A stretch of 64,000 nucleotides of DNA from Chitinophaga sp. E66 (lineage in GTDB: Bacteria; Bacteroidota; Bacteroidia; Chitinophagales; Chitinophagaceae): the NCBI GenBank assembly GCA_019285755.1, contig CP079103.1, positions 4,464,001 to 4,528,000 of the forward strand, given 5' to 3'. The notes beneath the pieces were generated by a model. That model was given only the letters and a program-made list of their open reading frames with translations, was not told the origin of the DNA and searched no databases. Position 1 is the first letter of the stretch; the number at the start of each line of letters is the position of its first letter. Made by a program: the position numbers and the translations under genes. This document shows positions 9,638-19,857 of this stretch, one piece after another.

Positions 9638-10019
9638 ATGACAACTGATCAACATGAAAAAGCTGCCATTACGCAAGCCCTGGAGCAGTATTACTTTCAA
9701 GGAAGCTATGAAGGTGATTTGAACAAACTGAACCATATCTTCCATCCCGGCAGCTTATTATTCGGGGATGTAAAGGCCAACCCTATGCCAGGACATTAGC
9801 CGAATGGCTGGATGTGGTAGCAAACCGGCAAAGTCCGAAAGATTCCGGGAAACCGTTCCAGGAAAAATTCTGAACATCCAGGTAATCAACTCTATAGCTA
9901 TTGCAGCGGTGCAGGTGAAAGCTTATGATATGCTTTACCAGGATCTATTATCGCTACACCGGATCGACGGTAACTGGCAGATCGTTGGTAAACTCATGAG
10001 CGGTATCGAGCAGCATTGA
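9638..10019 (+). CDS. lumazine-binding/NTF2-like protein, frameshifted
   Basis: Starting at ATG 9638 the protein reads MTTDQHEKAAITQALEQYY, followed by FQGSYEGDLNKLNHIFHP, the opening of Lumazine_bd_2-type NTF2-fold proteins. After one shift near 9778 it runs into RTLAEWLDVVANRQ and a C-terminal strand pair QDLLSLHRIDGNWQIVGKL. About 127 residues is normal for these small cytosolic proteins of unknown function. It is codirectional with the Crp/Fnr regulator. Confidence 0.65.
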
Positions 10020-10036
10020 GCCAGCCCCGGGAAGCA

Positions 10037-11211
10037 TCACGGATCATTTTCATCCAGGTTTGGCGCTACTGTATGCAAGGCACTGTCTCCCATACCTAAG
10101 AATACATTAAAGAAGACAGCACTCACGGCAGACTGGGGAAGATTATAGTCCCTTTTTACATTCTTTATCTCTTTCCCTCCTGCAAATGCGTTATCTGCCT
10201 TTCGTAATAAAATAGCTGCAAAAACCGGCGCCAGTTTAAGTTTGGGTATATTCTTCAGCGTTGCGTAATCAATGGCATCCCTGACCGACTGCCAGGATAG
10301 ATTAAACATCTGACCTACAGAATATTTTTTCAGTAAAGTTTCAAAAGCGGCTATTGTTTTTTCGCCTGATTCATCAAAGGAATGATTTCTGCTTTCAAAT
10401 AAGTAGGATAGCTGCTCTAAACATTCATGTAATGCGATCAAATGCCAGAATTGCTTCGATTCCCTAAGCCAGTTTTCGGGCAGGAACGGCTTTCAATCAT
10501 CCGTTCCAGCTGGTTTATATAGTCTTTCTTTTCTTTCAGCGTGTAAGCCGGTAAGAATTCCCATTTTACTTTTGAAACGTAATACCCGGTAATTGCAGAT
10601 ATTTCCTCATCATAAGCAAAATCATCCACTTCACTTAAGGCACTAACATTAATAAACCCTGCATTTTTAAGATTTACAAGAATGGTTTTTGTAAACTCAG
10701 CCGAGGGAAATAGTTTAACGGGATGCTGGCCGAAGGGTGAGGCAAACTTCAAATCCTCATGTAGCGAATGTTTCGTCAATGCCATTAAATATACCGCAGT
10801 GTCGAACGATAAATCCTGAACATCGGGAGGAGTGGAACCTGCTTCATAACAGCTTTCGATTAATTGCCTTTTCTTATCGTAGATAGTTTCTCTATGCCGG
10901 GATCTACTCTCCCGGCAGTTACGACAGCTGCAATATGGTTCATCTATATGATCGCAAACAGGACAGCGCGGTACAACATTGGTAAACGAAGAATACTCCC
11001 TTGATTGGTGTGCAACTACAAAATTCTGGTCAATACAATAACAACAATACTCGTCCTCACACTTTTTCGGCGGGAAAGTCCTCACAAGGTTGCCTGGTTT
11101 GACTTTTAGTTGAAATGCTGTTATAAGCTCATTTATTTTTTCTCCACGATAATATCTTTGAATAAGTTGCTCAACCTGCTCATCATTTAAATGTGACAAT
11201 TTTGGGTGCAT
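10037..11211 (-). CDS. unknown protein with paired Cys zinc-ribbon motifs, frameshifted
   Basis: One frameshift near 10490 joins a 250-residue N-terminal part to a 134-residue C-terminal part. The N-terminal quarter is an acidic, Tyr/Gln-rich helical region. Residues about 50-110 carry CEDEYCCYC and CPVCDHIDEPYCSCRNC, which would suit one or two zinc sites. The C-terminal part is helical, without recognised motif. I do not recognise the family. It lies downstream of the ABC permease on the same strand, but 139 bp separate them. Confidence 0.55.
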
Positions 11212-11349
11212 AACAATTTCTCGAGTTCTAAATTAGGTTCTTTAGTAAGAGTGTCATGCACATCAAAAGGGGGAAGTAGATTAGATATTATTTTTTTCAA
11301 TCTGAGGTTGTGGTTATCATGGAAAAATGGGCAAAAGGTTACTCCTCCC

Positions 11350-13725
11350 TCAATCCCCAGGCTCTTCACCGGGTTGGCGGGGCGGCCCGCGCGGATTGCA
11401 GTCCTACTGTAAAGAGCGCTACCAGTAAGATAGCGCCTCCCGCCAGGGAGTAAATCCACCAGGGCATGTCTGCCCGGAGGGCAAAATCCTGCAGCCAGCG
11501 GTGCTGTAGCCAAATCGCCATAGGAATGCCGATGCACATGGACACCGCTGCCAGTTTCACATAATCCCTGGCAAACAGGCGAATGATCCCTCCTACGCTG
11601 GCGCCCAATACTTTCCGGATACCTATTTCCCGGGTGCGCCGTGCAATGCTGTGGGCAGTGAGCCCCAGTAGTCGAGGCAGGTAATGAATACGGAAAACGC
11701 GGTAAAGACAGACACGATCGATCCAAACTGCAGATCCGCTTTAAACTGCCGGTTGTATTGCTCGTCCAGGAAGAAGTAGTCGAATGCCCGTCCGGGTTGA
11801 TGGGTGCGCCATATCTTTTCTATGGCGGCAATGCTTGCGGCGGCATCGCTCGTTTGCAACTTTACTGAGAAATACTGCGCAAACTGTGATTGGTTAACAA
11901 GTATCATGGGTATGGCGGCATCTTTGACTGAACGTTGTGCGAAGTTTTTCGTGACGCCAACTATTGTGCTGCCGCCCTGATAGGAAATCCTATGCCCGAT
12001 CGCTTTCTCAGGCGATGCGAAGCCCAACAGCCTGACCGATTCTTCATTAATCAATACATCGTGGTCACTGCCGCCGGTTTCGTAGAAATTCCGGCCTGCG
12101 GCGAGCTGGATACCCATTAGCGGCAGAAAATGTGCGTCTACCGGGTATGCGTAGAAATTATAACTATTCTGCGCTGCTCCCTCTCGCTGTACGTTGTTGG
12201 TGGTATTCATGTCATTCACATCTGCGCCGGGAAGCGATGTGGACCGCGACACTTCCTGAATGGCCGGCAGCCGTAGTAACGATTCCCGAATAGCCAACTG
12301 TCGGCCTAAGCGGGCGGAGTCATTGTTACCGTCAGACAAGTCCTTTATTACCAGCACTTGTTCGAGGTTCACGCCTTTGTCCTGATTTCTCATGAAATGC
12401 AGCTGCCGGTAGATAACCATTATGAAGGAAATGACTACTACCGCTACGGTGAATTGTCCAACTACCAGGACTTTCCGCAACATGCCGCCTTTAACCCTGC
12501 CTCGACCGGTGGTCCTGGCCATCACGGCCACGGGGTTGACGGTAGCCATCATAAACGCGGGTTGGAGTCCGGATAGAATACAGTTGACAGCAAAAGTATC
12601 GAGCAGAGCCACCAGAATCCTGGCGCGCCGATTACCGAAAGGGTCGTCGGTTTATTCACCAGTTGCAAATAGTACGGCGTCAACACCGTGACGAGCACCA
12701 ATGCCAACAGGAACGCCGCGAAATTCACGATAACGGATTCCAGGAGAAACTGTCTGACGAGCGTAGCGCGGGTGGCTCCCATTACCTTACGGATGCCTGC
12801 TTCCTTCCAGCGCTCGGAAGCGCGGGCAGTGGTGAGATTGACGTAGTTGATGGCGCCGATCAGTAAGATCAAGACAGCTATGACCAGCAGGAAGTTGACG
12901 GTATCGATGTTGCCGGGAGGCTCTGGTTCATAGCTGCGGGTGGAGTAAAGGTGGATGTCTTTGATAGGCGCCGCAGTAAGGATCTCATTGCGGAGCCTCT
13001 CTCCTGGACAGCTGATGCAGCTTTCGGTTGAAATCTTCCAGTGAAGCGCCATCGGCGAGTTCCACGTACGTATAATTATTGTTGTTATTCCAGGAATCGA
13101 GCCCCGGGTCGGTTTTAGTGACCCGTTGGAAGGGCTGCAACATATCGAATTTGAGGTGGGTATTTTCGGGGATATCTTTAAAGACGCCGGTGATGGTGAG
13201 GGGTTCCCCGGCGATGGTGATTACCTGTCCTAAGGGATCTTTCTGGCCGAAGAGTTGCGCTGCCGTTGATTCACTGATAACGGCTTCGTTTGGTCCCCGT
13301 AGCGCCCTGGCCTTCACGCCTTTCACGAAATCCATATTGAACAGCGAAAAATATTGGGAGTCGGCTGCAAATACGCGGTCTACGATAAAGCCTTCCGCTC
13401 CTATGCCTACTTCCGTATTCCCGATATGTTCCACGCGGGCGTAGTTGACTACCTCGGGGAAGTCGCGCTGGAGCCTTGGTCCGAGGACGGGGTAGGATTC
13501 ACAGTCGGTCACGACAAACTCGGAGCCGTTGTAAAGGTCTAGGGTGATGCGGTGGAGGCGATCCGCTTTGGCGTGTATGTTTTCGTAGCTATGTTCGAGT
13601 CGGACGTAATGGAGGATGAACAGGAAAACGGTAACTGCCAGCGCCAGTCCGGCGATGTTGAGGCTGCTGTAGGACTTATCTTTCCAGAGGTTCCTGCATG
13701 CGATCTTGATCTGGTTGTAGAGCAT
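11350..13725 (-). CDS. FtsX/MacB-type ABC transporter permease, frameshifted
   Basis: The start reads MLYNQIKIACRNLWKDKSYS, the standard opening of the roughly 790-residue Bacteroidota permeases. A first membrane helix is followed by a MacB periplasmic core domain, an FtsX block (INYVNLTTARASERWKEAGIRK-like, with VMGATRATLVRQFLLESV), a second periplasmic domain and a second FtsX block ending NPVKSLG. Shifts occur near 13030, 12600, 11650 and 11400, and a G loss at the end makes TGA at 11350 the likely stop. No ATPase gene is adjacent, which is common for this family. Substrate unknown. Confidence 0.8.
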
Positions 13726-14086
13726 ATGCGGGGTGTTTCCGGGAATGGAGCGACAGGAATCGGGCCAGAGATTAAGTGATTGATTTTCAAATGCACAGTA
13801 TCAGGGAGGCGTCCGGAATTGGACAGGGGACGTTCGGGTTTGGGCGGTTAGTAATTGCCTGTCAAGATTAATCTAAACACCTTTTTACGACTATACTCTT
13901 GCCTTCTGCCATTTTACCTGCACATCAGCATCCGGAACTTTCGGAAGCTCGAATAAATTTGCGCCATAAGCAACTGTTCGGATTTTCCGATCAGTTCGAA
14001 AAGCTGAGGGAAATAGACCACAAGACACTTATCCTGTATACACACAACTCGGCTTCAAACAGCCATCTGCTTCGGCTGCGTCCTAA
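13726..14086. other. gene-free stretch upstream of the permease
   Basis: These 361 bp separate the S41 protease stop from the permease start, both on the minus strand. I see no convincing gene. Short open frames here lack domain resemblance. It presumably holds the permease promoter; no clear TAnnTTTG box or palindrome was found. Confidence 0.4.
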
Positions 14087-15498
14087 CTAATGCTGCCCTT
14101 TGCTTAAATCATCCACGATAAAATCTATCCATTTGTTTTCAGGAAGTTCGATACGTACGTCCGGAGTAAACCCTGTTTGGTCAATTGGATTCCTGTCCGT
14201 CCAACTAGATTTGGCAATAGGAATAGTCAGTACAAATTTGCTATAGGGCAATGGAGTTGGATTTGACATGCCTTCATAATCCATCATCCCCATTGTGTTA
14301 ATACCATAGGTGGTTACTTTTTTAGATTGACGGGTGAGGAACATAAAATATTCGGATGAACTACCACAAAAGTTGTCAACAATTATGGCTACTCTTTCGG
14401 GATGTTTAGTGATGGAATCAAGCGGGAAGGTTACAGCGGGCAATGGATAAAACGGCGCGTTTGTAGTGGGAAGGTCCATGTAAGCCTTCTTATAGGCGTT
14501 CAAGACCTCGGCCGGGAAATACTTTTCGTACTCAGCGCTGATAGGATTCTTTACAAAATATTCCAGCTCAGGTAATTTGTGTTTGATATTAGCAGGCGTA
14601 ACGCGCAGCAAGGAAGGTTGCTGAACGACAGGATTGGTCATGAGATAGGGCATAAAATTAACCCAACCCGTATTACCTCCGCCATTGCCTCTCAGGTCAA
14701 TGATAAGGTACCGGGTGTTCCGTATGATAGAATCACTGGAAGCTACCAGTTGCTGCACCTTGTTATCGTTATTATAGAAACTGGGGACTTTAAGATAACT
14801 TACAGTGGGCGCTATTTTCTTAAATACGAGGCCATTGTTATCATTCCTCCAGGTAGCAAGTTCATCGGATTCGTCTGCGGTCATTTTTTGCGGCGATATT
14901 CTTCCCCATACCTCGTGGTTCCATATCCGTAATAGGTTTCCTGTTTGTTTAGCAGGAATCTCAGTGCTTAGAAATGCATTATATTTCTTCGTCACGTACT
15001 GATCTCTTTTGGGTGTAAGGGTAAAATACACGAAGCCTTCCGGAAAAGCGTCCGAAGTTGATTCCAATTTAATGGCTTCGAAAGTTCCATTGGCAGATCG
15101 CTGGATGGCAATTTTGACAGTGCTATCGGCATTTCTCCAGATTCCCTCTATAGCCGAATTTGGTTTATCGTGGTAATCGGTAACGATGCTGTCGAAGTCC
15201 TTATCGTTTGAGTAAGAAATAATAAAGTGCTTATCCTTGAAGAATTCGACATACTCTCGAACCAGGTAGTAGCATTTTTGGGATCGGTAACTCCAGCCGC
15301 TTTTGAATAAAGGGTTGCTACCAATTGTTTGTACCCGGCGTTGACTTTTGCAGGGTACCCTGCATAATTGGCTTCCGTTTCCCGGATAGTTTTGTTCAGG
15401 TTATCGGGACAATTACAAGTTTCGGACTGGGCTTTTACCGCTGATGTTGTAAACAGAAAACAAAGGACGGCAGCCAGATGGGTTAATAGCAGTTTCAT
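14087..15498 (-). CDS. S41 family C-terminal processing peptidase, exported, frameshifted
   Basis: The start MKLLLTHLAAVLCFLFTTS followed by AVKAQ is a signal peptide. The C-terminal 320 residues hold the tail-specific protease core: YLIIDLRGNGGG, then VDNFCGSSSEYF with the nucleophilic Ser, then a TYGINTMGMMDYEG loop. About 470 residues are recovered with shifts near 15240 and 15070. The Ser and its surroundings are intact, so activity is likely, in the periplasm. Substrate unknown. Confidence 0.85.
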
Positions 15499-15638
15499 AA
15501 TGGTTACAATAGGTTACGAGAATAGTAAAATACTGTAATTATTAAGAAGATGCAATAGAACTAAGGTCGACATATGGGCTAATTATTAAATGGCTAACGG
15601 ATTGTTACGTCAACAATGTCAGTGGCGCCGTTGCGCTG

Positions 15639-16864
15639 TTAGCGCAAGATCTTGTAGGTGCCAGGATATAACAGCAGGGGAATGTCGGCCGATCCGGCGG
15701 GAGCATACAATACATCCACAGCTATTGCCCTGTTGCCGAATTTTTCAAATTCGCTGCTATAGTAGGCGGTAAAAAGATAATCTGCTAAGGTACCTGTTTG
15801 TTTTGCAGGGTAATATGCTACTCTATCTTCTACGTCGTTGAACAAGTAACCGGGGCGCCCAAGGCTATCAGGTAGTATGGCATTAGCCATAATGTAGTCG
15901 ACCGTAAAATTGGGGTTATTTTCCTTGTATGTGTTGTGGGTGGTTTTATACCTGATAAATGCATCAAACCGGGGTTTCAGCGTATCGTTTGTCAGTGAAT
16001 CGGTTATAAAAACCTTGTCGCTGAGCATCGACTGCTCGATAGTCATTATATCCATATCCAGCAACGTTTTTAAACGTTCGCCCAACCGTTCATGTGTTTC
16101 GTTGATATGTCCTTCCCCACCAACATAATGGCTTTCATCGGCAGGTACTTTTTGATAATGGAATATGCATTCTGCGCCTGCCCGCGCTCGCGATTGTCGG
16201 TAAAAATGTATTCTTTCAATCCGTTTTCATCATATATCACAATCAGGGAATCCGGCGGATTGCGGCTGATATATTTGACACTTCCGTACTTATCCAGTTT
16301 AACGCTGTCGTCCCATTTATCGCTCTGATAATATTCGTACGCCTGAACGGAGTATCCCAATTTCATGGCATACCTGAATAGCTGTCCGTAAGTAGGCTCA
16401 TTTAACAGCAGGCCATCATTACTTGTGGGAGCACTATTCAGGGCGAGCTGATTATTCAGCTTTAGCCCTTCGGCGAGCAATACGCGGTACCCTTTATGAT
16501 AGAGTTTTTCTAATAACGACTTGACAAACAAACGATGTTCGGGCCTGATATGTGACTCATTCAACATCAGCACATTGTATTTATCAGCCGCATTAAGTAT
16601 AGCTAATTTGGCCGGCTCGAGGGAAATATCGTTAAATGGCAGCAATACCTGGCGGTTGTTGCTTTGCCGGGATGCCTCCAGCGCTTTTGCCTCCTTAAGA
16701 TAACCAGAAACGGACAGGTCGTTCATCAACCACGAAATTTTCGCGGGTTGGTCTTTGTAGCGCGCCCTGATCGAATCCTCATAATCGTAGTGTGGATTTC
16801 CTGTTTGCTGGGCTTTAACGCCTACGCCAATTAAGAGAATGATGCAGGAAAGTAAGGTTTTCAT
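15639..16864 (-). CDS. exported ChaN/TraB-like (haem-binding or erythromycin-esterase-like) protein, frameshifted
   Basis: From ATG at 16862-16864 the protein has a signal peptide (MKTLLSCIILLIGVGVKAQ). It then shows VLMLNESHIRPEHRLFVKSL and GYRVLLAEGL, resembling the His/Glu motifs of ChaN and erythromycin-esterase folds. Later come AIMLVGKDISTKHMNG, GERLKTLLDMD and IMTIEQ. One shift near 16078 joins two blocks; the whole is about 408 residues. Family placement is by motif resemblance only. Its upstream region was the chromosomal left flank at which the mobile element inserted. Confidence 0.55.
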
Positions 16865-16953
16865 CGATTCAGCTATATACGTTTGATACTGGTTCCCCAT
16901 TGGAATTCAAAACGTATTTCCTGTGAATTTTATTTTCTCCTGTATAGCCAAAA

Positions 16954-17035
16954 GAAGTGACGCTCAAAGAAAAAGGGCTGCTCTTTGTAGAACAGCCCTC
17001 TAGTGACTTAGGAGATTCTCCCATTCGTAGCGAGA
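16954..17035. repeat. left attachment-site repeat of the mobile element
   Basis: This copy matches 26250-26331 at 81 of 82 positions. It holds the AGGGCTG/CAGCCCT hairpin that also serves as the tRNA-Met terminator at the other end, and the last few bases of the tRNA acceptor. On the plus strand it is open and encodes LKEKGLLFVEQP, then continues beyond the repeat as EKEQLFEHFLELAEILES to a TGA at 17107-17109. That continuation is the tail the recombinase would have in the circular element. Confidence 0.85.
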
Positions 17036-17217
17036 AGGAGCAATTGTTTGAACACTTTTTGGAGTTGGCGGAGATTTTGGAATCATTAGTAATTTCCATA
17101 AAGCATTGACCATCAAACAAAAATACCTGCTATCTAGTAAAGTATAGAGTTTGAATTCGCCAAGCCATCCCATTCTATATTTTTAGTATATTAGAAAACA
17201 CCAAAACAAATCTGATT

Positions 17218-17908
17218 ATGGATAATGAAAAATTGAAAGAAGGAGCATACTCAATTACTAAAGGAATGATAGGATCAATTCCAGTTGCGGGCTCGCTTGT
17301 GGCAGAAGTATTCGGCTTTTTAGTATCCTCGCCCCTTGAAAAAAGGCGCGAAAAATGGATGAACGAAATTTCTGAGCGCCTGTCCTCTTTGGAGAAAGAT
17401 CCCAAATTATTAGAAAAGTTAAAAGAGGATGAAAAATTCATTGATATTTTAATTGAGGCTACCAGGCTGGCAATTAAGACGTCACAAGAAGAAAAACGCA
17501 CATCTTTTGCGAATGCTGTAGAGAATGCCGCACTTGGACAAGCGCCAGATGCTGCAACTAGCCAAATTTTCCTATCCATACTCGATCAATCAACAGAATG
17601 GCATATTAAGATTCTCAACTACTTCACGGAACCGAACATTTCGTTTTTTGCTCACAATATGGAATTACGTCGATCCGCAATTACCACTGTGAAAAAACTT
17701 TATTTCAGAGATTTCCCGAAGCCCAAAAATCACCTCACTTAACCGATTTTGTGATAAATGATTTAATAAACAAAAATTGCTTAATGATGTAGACGTTAAC
17801 GCAATGGTTTCTTTCGATGCAACCCTCTCCCCTCAAGCCACAGAATTTGGCAGAAACTTCCTTGCATTCATAGCGTTGGATGACAAAAGGAACTCACGAA
17901 GGCAATAA
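17218..17908 (+). CDS. hypothetical cargo protein, frameshifted
   Basis: The first 174 residues are in one frame, beginning MDNEKLKEGAYSITKGMIGS. They include a hydrophobic Gly-rich segment (IPVAGSLVAEVFGFLV) and a charged helical segment (KRREKWMNEISERLSSLE). A shift near 17715 and another near 17780 lead to VNAMVSFDATLSPQATEFG and a stop at 17906-17908, for about 229 residues. I recall proteins of this layout in accessory islands but know no function. Being the first gene inside the left attachment repeat, it is cargo rather than transfer machinery. Confidence 0.6.
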
Positions 17909-17933
17909 GTAAATTGAAATGTAAAAACGCATT

Positions 17934-17989
17934 AGCCAGCTATGTTTTGACTACGTCAAACGCGCTGGCTCCCCTCATGCCTGCGGCAT
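17934..17989. terminator. hairpins between convergent cargo genes
   Basis: AGCCAGC (17934-17940) pairs with GCTGGCT (17964-17970), with an inner GTTTTGA/TCAAAC stem, and a second small hairpin ATGCC-TGC-GGCAT follows. It lies between the 3' ends of two convergent genes and may act as a bidirectional terminator. There is no long T-run on either side, so the role is uncertain. Confidence 0.4.
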
Positions 17990-18000
17990 TCGTGGAGGAA

Positions 18001-18630
18001 TTATTGACAGGGATCGTAGAACGTTTTACCTCTAGCTGTATAACTAGCAATTAAAGAGTTTAATTCTCCATGATCGTCAAAGCCATAGTTGTTGAGAATA
18101 AGATGTTCGTAAATAGCCTCGACATATGCTGGAATGCTATCATTATTTAACTCATCTAGAATTCTGTTTAAAGCTGCACGTACATAGTTACTCAATACAA
18201 AGTTGTTCAGCCTGGGAACGCCATTATCGTTCTCAAGTAAATTATTCCTATGTTCCGCAGCTGTTGACCACATTATTCCTGAAGCTTTTGGGAAAAACTG
18301 ATGCATTATTCCATTCCTGAATAGCTGATAAATAATATCTCCTTTGCACCCATCAGCAGCTGGAAAATACTTCTTTACAAAAAATTTGAAGTTTTTCGCC
18401 ACCTGTTTTGGTTTTATTGGTGTGTCAGTATTTGATTCTCCAACTCTCATAATTTTTCCAAAATAATCTATAACACTACACAGAAACATAGTATGCATCA
18501 AATTCATTGTCCCGTTTAGGTTTTGAGGAACTAATCTTTCGTACAAATCTAAAGATGGAAAAATACTATCTAAATACTGTGTAAAATATTGTCTTAAGAC
18601 TATCTCTTTCTTCTCATTATACGAATGCAT
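18001..18630 (-). CDS. HEPN-motif protein, possible RNase cargo
   Basis: An intact 209-residue frame, all-helical in appearance. The segment YQLFRNGIMHQFF contains R-N-x3-H, the R-x4-6-H signature of HEPN ribonucleases with the usual polar residue after Arg. HEPN proteins are frequent in toxin-antitoxin, abortive-infection and other defence systems. No adjacent MNT-type nucleotidyltransferase antitoxin is visible; the divergent neighbour is mobC. The GC content is clearly lower than that of chromosomal genes. I rely on one motif and on the helical character, so a non-catalytic role is possible. Confidence 0.5.
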   Translation of the reverse strand: MHSYNEKKEIVLRQYFTQYLDSIFPSLDLYERLVPQNLNGTMNLMHTMFLCSVIDYFGKIMRVGESNTDTPIKPKQVAKNFKFFVKKYFPAADGCKGDIIYQLFRNGIMHQFFPKASGIMWSTAAEHRNNLLENDNGVPRLNNFVLSNYVRAALNRILDELNNDSIPAYVEAIYEHLILNNYGFDDHGELNSLIASYTARGKTFYDPCQ

Positions 18631-18656
18631 AGGGATTAATTTACAACGTGAAACAA

Positions 18657-18668
18657 TATATTAATATA
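18657..18668. promoter_or_regulatory. AT palindrome between HEPN gene and mobC
   Basis: TATATTAATATA is a perfect 12-bp palindrome in the 64-bp divergent intergenic region. Five bp farther lies TAATTACGTA (18673-18682), a 10-mer also found in the divergent RT promoter at 21834-21843. It may be a common operator; the AT richness makes chance plausible. Confidence 0.3.
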
Positions 18669-18694
18669 CAACTAATTACGTAACCTTAAACGAT

Positions 18695-19072
18695 ATGATT
18701 ATGCTTGTGAAAAAGAACCGGGGCGGAAGGCCGCGTAAAAAAGTTAAGAAAACGCAACAACTGGCGGTAATGTGCACCTACACCGACCGCTTCATAATCC
18801 GGATTAAAGCAAAAGAGGCAAACCTAACAATTTCTGAATACCTATTAAAAATGGGTACAAGCGCCCAAGCCCCCATTTCCAAAAGCAGGACCTTACCCAA
18901 AGAAATTCTCCAGTTCACAGGGAAAATCAACCACACAGCCGGCCTCCTGAACCAGATGACCAAGAAACTCAACTGCGGCCTATCACTAAATGAAATAGAA
19001 ATGCAACTGTTGCTAAGCTGCCTCGAACAGCTAAAGAAAATTTCCGTCGATATTAAAAACTACTTGTTATGA
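18695..19072 (+). CDS. mobC: MobC-like relaxosome accessory protein
   Basis: An intact frame of about 125 residues opens with a basic stretch (KKNRGGRPRKKVKK). It then has a ribbon-helix-helix-like segment (IRIKAKEANLTISEYLLKMG) and the MobC-typical helical half with ILQFTGKINHTAGLLNQM. Proteins of this type bind near the origin of transfer and recruit the relaxase. Its stop TGA (19070-19072) overlaps the relaxase ATG (19069-19071) as ATGA, indicating translational coupling. No frameshift is needed. An internal ATG at 18701 is an equally possible start. Confidence 0.85.
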   Translation: MIMLVKKNRGGRPRKKVKKTQQLAVMCTYTDRFIIRIKAKEANLTISEYLLKMGTSAQAPISKSRTLPKEILQFTGKINHTAGLLNQMTKKLNCGLSLNEIEMQLLLSCLEQLKKISVDIKNYLL

Positions 19073-19830
19073 TCGGGAAAATTATTATCGGGAAAAGCTT
19101 CAAAGGGTGCATAAACTATTGCCTCAGCCCGAAAAAAAGGCGAGGCAGAGCGGGCGGAGGTTATTCATTATAATAACTGTTTTGGCGATAAATCCGAACT
19201 AGCAAAGCAATTTGAAGAAGTACGGGCGCTTAACCCCAAGCTGGGCAAGCCTGTTATGCATGTGATTTTAAGTCTGGCGCCGGGAGATAAGGTCCGGCCC
19301 GGGCTAATGGAGGCCATTGCCCAAGAGTGCGCGGAGGATTTGGGGTTTGCTGACTGCCAGTACCTCGCCATTTCCCATAACGACACGCAGCACCAGCATA
19401 TTCATATTATTGCCAACCGTGTCCGGTATAATGGGAAAACGGTTTCAGATAGTAACAATTACCGGCAGATTGTCCGGTTCTGTAGGAAGATGGAACAGAA
19501 ATATAACCTCACCAAAGTCCTGAATCCCCGCCGGTATCTTTCCTCCGTAAACCAACTGATTCCCCGAGAGGACCAGCGGAAAAATGCTTTGAAACGTGCG
19601 GTAGGTAGGGCGATACTGGATGCAAAAGACTTCAGTACCTTCCTTTCGCTGATGAAATCTAGCGGGTATGAGGTGGATAAGGGCCAGGGATTGCTTTTAT
19701 TGACGCCCAAAAGGTGAGGACGAAAGGCAGCGAGATTGGATATTCCTTACAAAGCATTCTGGGAACTATCGAACGGTTGAACAATCGACAAATGATTAGT
19801 CAACTTCAAAATCGCGGTATGCGAATTTAA
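19069..19830 (+). CDS. mobA: MobA/MbpB-type relaxase, frameshifted
   Basis: The start is MIGKIIIGKSFKGCINYCLS. After one extra A in the A-run at 19132-19138 it continues EAERAEVIHYNNCFG, VMHVILSLAPGD and the metal-binding triad HQHIHIIANRV (HxHxH type). After a second shift near 19700 it ends AFIDAQKVRTKG to TAA 19828-19830. About 253 residues is on the short side for this family but includes the full nicking domain. It should nick the element's oriT; I could not locate oriT with confidence. Confidence 0.85.
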
Positions 19831-19833
19831 ATA

Positions 19834-19857
19834 GCTAATCCCGATTAGCGTATTTTT
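19834..19857 (+). terminator. terminator of the mob operon
   Basis: GCTAATC-CC-GATTAGC is a perfect 7-bp stem at 19834-19849, followed on the plus strand by GTATTTTTT. It sits 4 bp after the relaxase stop and contains the stop codon of the convergent reverse transcriptase, so one hairpin serves the mob operon while overlapping RT coding sequence. Confidence 0.65.

Noticed and set aside
13899-14090. A 63-codon plus-strand frame between the permease and the S41 protease
   Set aside because: No signal, domain or promoter support, and it overlaps the protease stop.
16869-17120. An 83-codon minus-strand frame across the left attachment repeat
   Set aside because: It crosses the recombination repeat and the terminator hairpin and has no resemblance to a protein family. 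The plus-strand reading as recombinase tail is better supported.
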